From: Rhizophagus irregularis
Lineage: Eukaryota; Glomeromycota; Glomeromycetes; Glomerales; Glomeraceae
DNA length: 64,000 nt
Assembly: GCF_026210795.1 (NCBI RefSeq)
Contig: NC_089459.1
Location: 1,302,001-1,366,000, forward strand
Reading direction: 5' to 3'
Shown in pieces: positions 60,501 through 64,000 of this stretch (its first letter is position 1; each line of letters opens with the position of its first letter). Position numbers and translations under genes: made by a program. Under the pieces are notes generated by a model. The model was given only the letters and a program-made list of their open reading frames with translations, was not told the DNA's origin and searched no databases.

Positions 60501-60850
60501 TTTTTTTAATTAATTTAATGAAAAAATGTTATAAAATATTTTTTAAAATACTTTTAATTAAAAATGTTTGCAATGTTTTTTAATTAATTTAATAAAAAAA
60601 TGTTATAAACTATTTTTTTAAAGTACTTTTAATTAAAAAATGTAATATTTTTTAATTAATTTAACAAAAAAAATATTGTAATATTTTTTCAAAGTACTTT
60701 TAATTAAAAAAATGTTTGTGCAATATTTTTTTAATTAATTTAATAAAAAAATGTTGCAAAAATGTTTTTTCAAAGTATTTTTAATTAATAAATATTTGCA
60801 TAATATTTTTTTAATTAATTTAATGAAAAAACATTGCAAAAATGTTTTTA
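60501..60850. repeat. ~75-bp AT-rich tandem repeat, about five units
   Basis: TTTTTTAATTAATTTAA(T/C) followed by (A)AAAAAATGTT and AAAGTA(C/T)TTTTAATTAA recurs about five times with small changes. It abuts the mariner element on the right. Confidence 0.85.
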
Positions 60851-61187
60851 CAGCAATATCCAAAATAAAGGAAACGCTTGAAAATTTTGTTGCTAAGAAT
60901 CTGCCAGGTTGTTGACTTGCTGGGTTGCCAGAAAATTGAAAAAATAAACAAACACGTGACAAGTTCATTATGTAACATAAAACATTTGATTTCACGTATA
61001 AATATTGGTTTATTTCCTTCGCGTAATGCCTAAATTAAAACTAAATCGACATTTTCGTTGGTTAATAGTTGAAAGAATTTTGGAAGACGCGTCATATAAA
61101 AGAATAGCAGAACAACTTAATTTAGTAAAGCCTTACGTTTCAAAAAATATGGATGTGTAGATTCATTATCAATAGGAGGATGATGAT

Positions 61188-61431
61188 TAAGGTTGCTTGT
61201 CTAAACCTCTTCAAAATCCTACGATTAGTTTCATCAAAATTTTACTATAGATTTATTATAGTTTCAGCAGAGTTTCGGCAGTTTCGGCATTTATAATAAG
61301 TTTCGGCAATTTCGCTTTTTTCCAAAGTTTCGCCAGTTTTTTAATATAACTTTAATATAGTTTTGGCAGAATTTCACTTTTCGGTGAAACGCCATCTTGA
61401 CTAAACCCTTAGGTTTCGGCAAGCAACCTTA
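61188..61431. mobile_element. 244-bp hAT-type MITE, copy 1
   Basis: Ends TAAGGTTGCTTG and CAAGCAACCTTA are perfect inverses. The eight bases ATGATGAT occur on both sides (61180-61187 and 61432-61439), the duplication size typical of hAT. The interior is non-coding with inverted GTTTCGGCA words. Confidence 0.93.
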
Positions 61432-61757
61432 ATGATGATCAAGACTCCTTTCGATTGATGATATAAAGTATTTAGAAAATCTTTTGAAAGAAAAAATAGA
61501 TTGGTATTTATGGGAGCTGCAATCTGAAATGGAGCTGTGATTAGGCCATCATATTAGTTATGGCACTCTCTGGAGAGCTATATATCGTCTTGGATATACA
61601 CATAAATAAGTATAAAATTTTACATATTTCAGTCATTTTTTTTCATAAATAAAGTTTATAGTTTTTTTTTTTTAGTTATCTAAACCAGCAAGAGAACGTA
61701 ATGAAAATGATAAATTAAATTTTATAGTACATATGTCACAATATTTTCCATTACAGC

Positions 61758-62001
61758 TAAGGTTGCTTGTCTAAACCTCTTCAAAATCCTACGATTAGTT
61801 TCGTCAAAATTTTACTATAGATTTATTATAGTTTCGGCAGAGTTTCAGCAGTTTCGGCATTTATAATAAGTTTTGGCAGTTTCGCCTTTCTCCAAAGTTT
61901 CGCCAGTTTTTTAATATAACTTTAATATAGTTTCGGCAGAATTTCACTTTTCGGCGAAACGCCATCTTGCCTAAACCCCTAGGTTTCGGCAAGCAACCTT
62001 A
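61758..62001. mobile_element. 244-bp hAT-type MITE, copy 2
   Basis: Same ends and length as copy 1 and nearly the same interior. ATTACAGC is duplicated at 61750-61757 and 62002-62009. It also lies inside the mariner gene. Confidence 0.93.
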
Positions 62002-62667
62002 ATTACAGCTTGTATTTACTGATAAGTCTGCTTATGATCGAAGAACACTTTCTCATCGCTATAGATGGAGTTTTAAAGGAAGTCGTGTATGTAAACCTAT
62101 ATTTTTTGTTTGTGGAAGAAGATATACAATAGAGGGAGCATTATGTCTTAATGGTCTTTTGGCTTATGCAATTCAAGAAGGTCCTATAAATAGTAATAAT
62201 TATAATGATTTTGTTGAAAATATTTTGGTAATTAATTATTATTATACTATGCTTTTACTTTTAATATAATAAATATGGGTTTTTTTTCATTTAAGCTTCC
62301 TAAGATGAATGCGTATCCAGATCCTTATAGTGTTTTGGTTTTAGATAATGCATTTATACATAAAGGGCAACATTTACTGGATATTTGTAATACAAAAGAA
62401 GTACGAATTGAATATTTGCCTTCATATTCACCTGACCTAAATCTGGTATGTATCGTAGTATTATTGTAAATTTACAGCAAATTCTTTTTTATATTTAAAA
62501 TGTTTTATTAAATAGATAGAGCAAGCATTTTTTTACATAAAAAACCATTTGCGCCAAAATCGATATTGGATCGAATCTATGCTTTGAATATAGTGGATAT
62601 ATGTAATAATAAAATTCTTTATTAATGAATAATAAAACTTGAATTTTCAACAAAGTTATAATTTTAT

Positions 62668-64000
62668 CTAGTTATCATCAAAGAGATCATTAAAATCAAT
62701 AATTGTTGTTTCTATATCAATCCATAAATGAATATATGGGTCAAAAAAAACTTCTTCAATCATTTGTTCTGATAGAAAAGCTTTTTCATCTATATTAAGT
62801 GAAGATTTAATGACAAACCTTTTTCCTTCTGGAGGGCCCATTGGGAAATATATATTTAATGAGGTCTTGACAGGTCATTCTCTTAGTTATTTGAATATTT
62901 GACCTATATAATGATTTTTTTTTAAGGTATACAGTAGCTAAATTAGGTTTTGTTCTTTCTAATAAAACGGGAATTGCTGAATCTTTAAAAAATACATAAA
63001 GTTACATGAATTTAATATTGTAAAACAAATAAATACTATGAATATCAATTACCATCAATAGAAAAATTATTGTTGTGATCCTCCAAAGGTCTTTTAGAAT
63101 TTGGATAACGGTAATTAACTCTATCAAAGAGTTTAGTTAATGGTGAATGAATTGCATCTATTCTGTTAATTTTAGCAATCTAATAATATAACAAATATGT
63201 TAATTAAGTAAAGTTTAAATATAAATATATTGATTATTTACATACTATTGCTCTTGCCCAAATTATAACCATTTCATTATTTAATTTGAAATGACGTCCA
63301 TCTTCTGCGATCAAACAACCTTGGATATGATATTCACATTTAGGAAGATTTTTATATATTTCTGATTTTGTAGTATTCAATAATGAACCAGAATCAGATT
63401 CTGATGTCTAAATTTAAATTAAAAATGTTTTTATTAAATATTAATAGATAGATGTATAAATGGCATTAAAGTTGCTTGCCAAAACCTAGGGGTTTAGGCA
63501 AGATGGCGTTTCGCCAAAAAGTGAAATTCTGCCAAAACTATATTAAAGTTATATTAAAAAACTGGCGAAACTTTGGAGAAAGGCGAAACTGCCGAAACTT
63601 ATTATAAATGCCGAAACTGCCGAAACTCTGCCGAAATTATAATAAATCTATAGTAAAATTTTGATGAAACTAATCGTAGGATTTTGAAGTGGTTTAGACA
63701 AACAACTTTAAATGGCATATACTGTATAATGTATATATCACTAAATAAATAAATAAATAATAATACTCTAAGTTTTTTTGATACAGATTCCTCTACATTA
63801 TCTTTAACCACAGAACTTCCATAAACTATTTCTTTTCTTTTATTTTGTTTTGCAGAATATACGCACAATTGTATCTTCTTATTTTTTTTACACTCTGCAA
63901 CAAATGCCATAATAGTATCACTTGGCTTTAAATTAAAGTGATCTGCTTTAGAGGTAGAACTTTTTTGGTAGCAAATAAGGCCAAGTTCTATTTTCCTTCA
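62668..64000 (-). CDS. Unrecognised protein, 5' end outside the window, several exons
   Basis: Coding pieces on the minus strand follow each other with GT-AG introns: ELGLICYQKSSTSKADHFNL and MAFVAECKKNKKIQLCVYS (64000 to about 63765), SGSLLNTTKSEIYKNLPKCE and FKLNNEMVIIWARAI (about 63410-63245), KINRIDAIHSPLTKLFDRVN (about 63180-63050), PVLLERTKPNLATVYLKK, and MGPPEGKRFVIKSSLN with YIHLWIDIETTIIDFNDLFD ending at 62668. The pieces have sensible composition and no internal stops within the exons I read. I do not recognise the domain; the acidic end and Cys/His content near KCEYHIQGC give no clear role. One intron holds a 244-bp MITE. Confidence 0.5.
63467..63710. mobile_element. 244-bp hAT-type MITE, copy 3, in an intron
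   Basis: Inverted orientation to copies 1 and 2, ends TAAAGTTGCTTG and CAAACAACTTTA, length again 244. AATGGCAT is duplicated exactly at 63459-63466 and 63711-63718. It sits between the donor after KKL and the acceptor before TSESDSG of the surrounding gene, so it would be spliced out. Confidence 0.93.

Larger units (their letters stand above)
61026..62587 (+). mobile_element. Tc1/mariner-type (IS630 superfamily) transposase, interrupted
   Basis: From ATG 61026 the N-terminal helix-turn-helix is RWLIVERILEDASYKRIAEQL. After the first MITE come YLENLLKEKIDWYLWELQ and YGTLWRAIYRLGYTHK, then a short intron, then SKPARERNENDKLNFI. After the second MITE the catalytic part follows: FTDKSAYDRRT (first Asp), RWSFKGSRVCKPIFFVCGRR, YSVLVLDNAFIHKG (second Asp) and IEYLPSYSPDLN with, after an intron, IEQAFFYIKNHLR (third acidic residue). 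This DDE order is diagnostic. Two 244-bp MITEs have landed in it and a stop lies near 61537, so it is inactive. The terminal repeats were not found. Confidence 0.85.

Overview
The window looks like nuclear DNA of an arbuscular mycorrhizal fungus (Glomeromycotina, most like Rhizophagus). It is very AT-rich. The genes carry many short GT-AG introns of about 60-90 bases, and the transposon families (Plavaka, BED-finger hAT, pogo/Tigger, mariner with repeated 244-bp MITEs) are the kind that crowd such genomes. The placement is inferred from style and families, not from a database match.

The layout has three zones. Zone 1 (1-28.1 kb) is accessory DNA: two paralogous genes of an unrecognised family pointing away from each other around a decayed Plavaka transposase; a tandem array of about 440-bp exon-intron modules (9.1-11.2 kb); a nearly whole hAT transposase (12.2-14.5 kb); a Tigger relic; about 4.6 kb of gene-free AT-rich DNA; a 2.56-kb non-autonomous pogo element carrying two inserts that share one target site; and a decayed unknown gene or element split by three small inverted-repeat transposons (24.9-27.65 kb).

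Zone 2 (28.1-54.8 kb) is a compact island of single-copy housekeeping genes: Virilizer (m6A writer scaffold), a small unknown gene, a SYCP2-like meiotic axis protein, glucose-6-phosphate dehydrogenase, GAR1, an App1-type phosphatidate phosphatase, a SNF5/SFH1 remodeller subunit with a C-terminal GATA finger, eIF3b, the mitochondrial ATPase inhibitor, an Rrn5-like SANT protein and RNA polymerase III subunit RPC31. Most belong to RNA handling and transcription (m6A, pseudouridylation, Pol I, Pol III, translation start). In eight of them the exons I joined by eye add up to whole open frames.

Zone 3 (54.8-64 kb) is again accessory: a TTAGG-rich degenerate tract, a palindromic MITE, a better preserved second copy of the unknown family (56.6-59.1 kb), AT-rich tandem repeats, a mariner transposase with two nested 244-bp MITEs, and the 3' part of an unknown gene holding a third copy of that MITE in an intron.

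The best leads are the unknown two-copy family, the SYCP2-like gene in a lineage long called asexual, the modular exon-intron array, and the MITEs with exact target duplications. I found no rRNA, true tRNA, CRISPR array, retroviral or LTR element.
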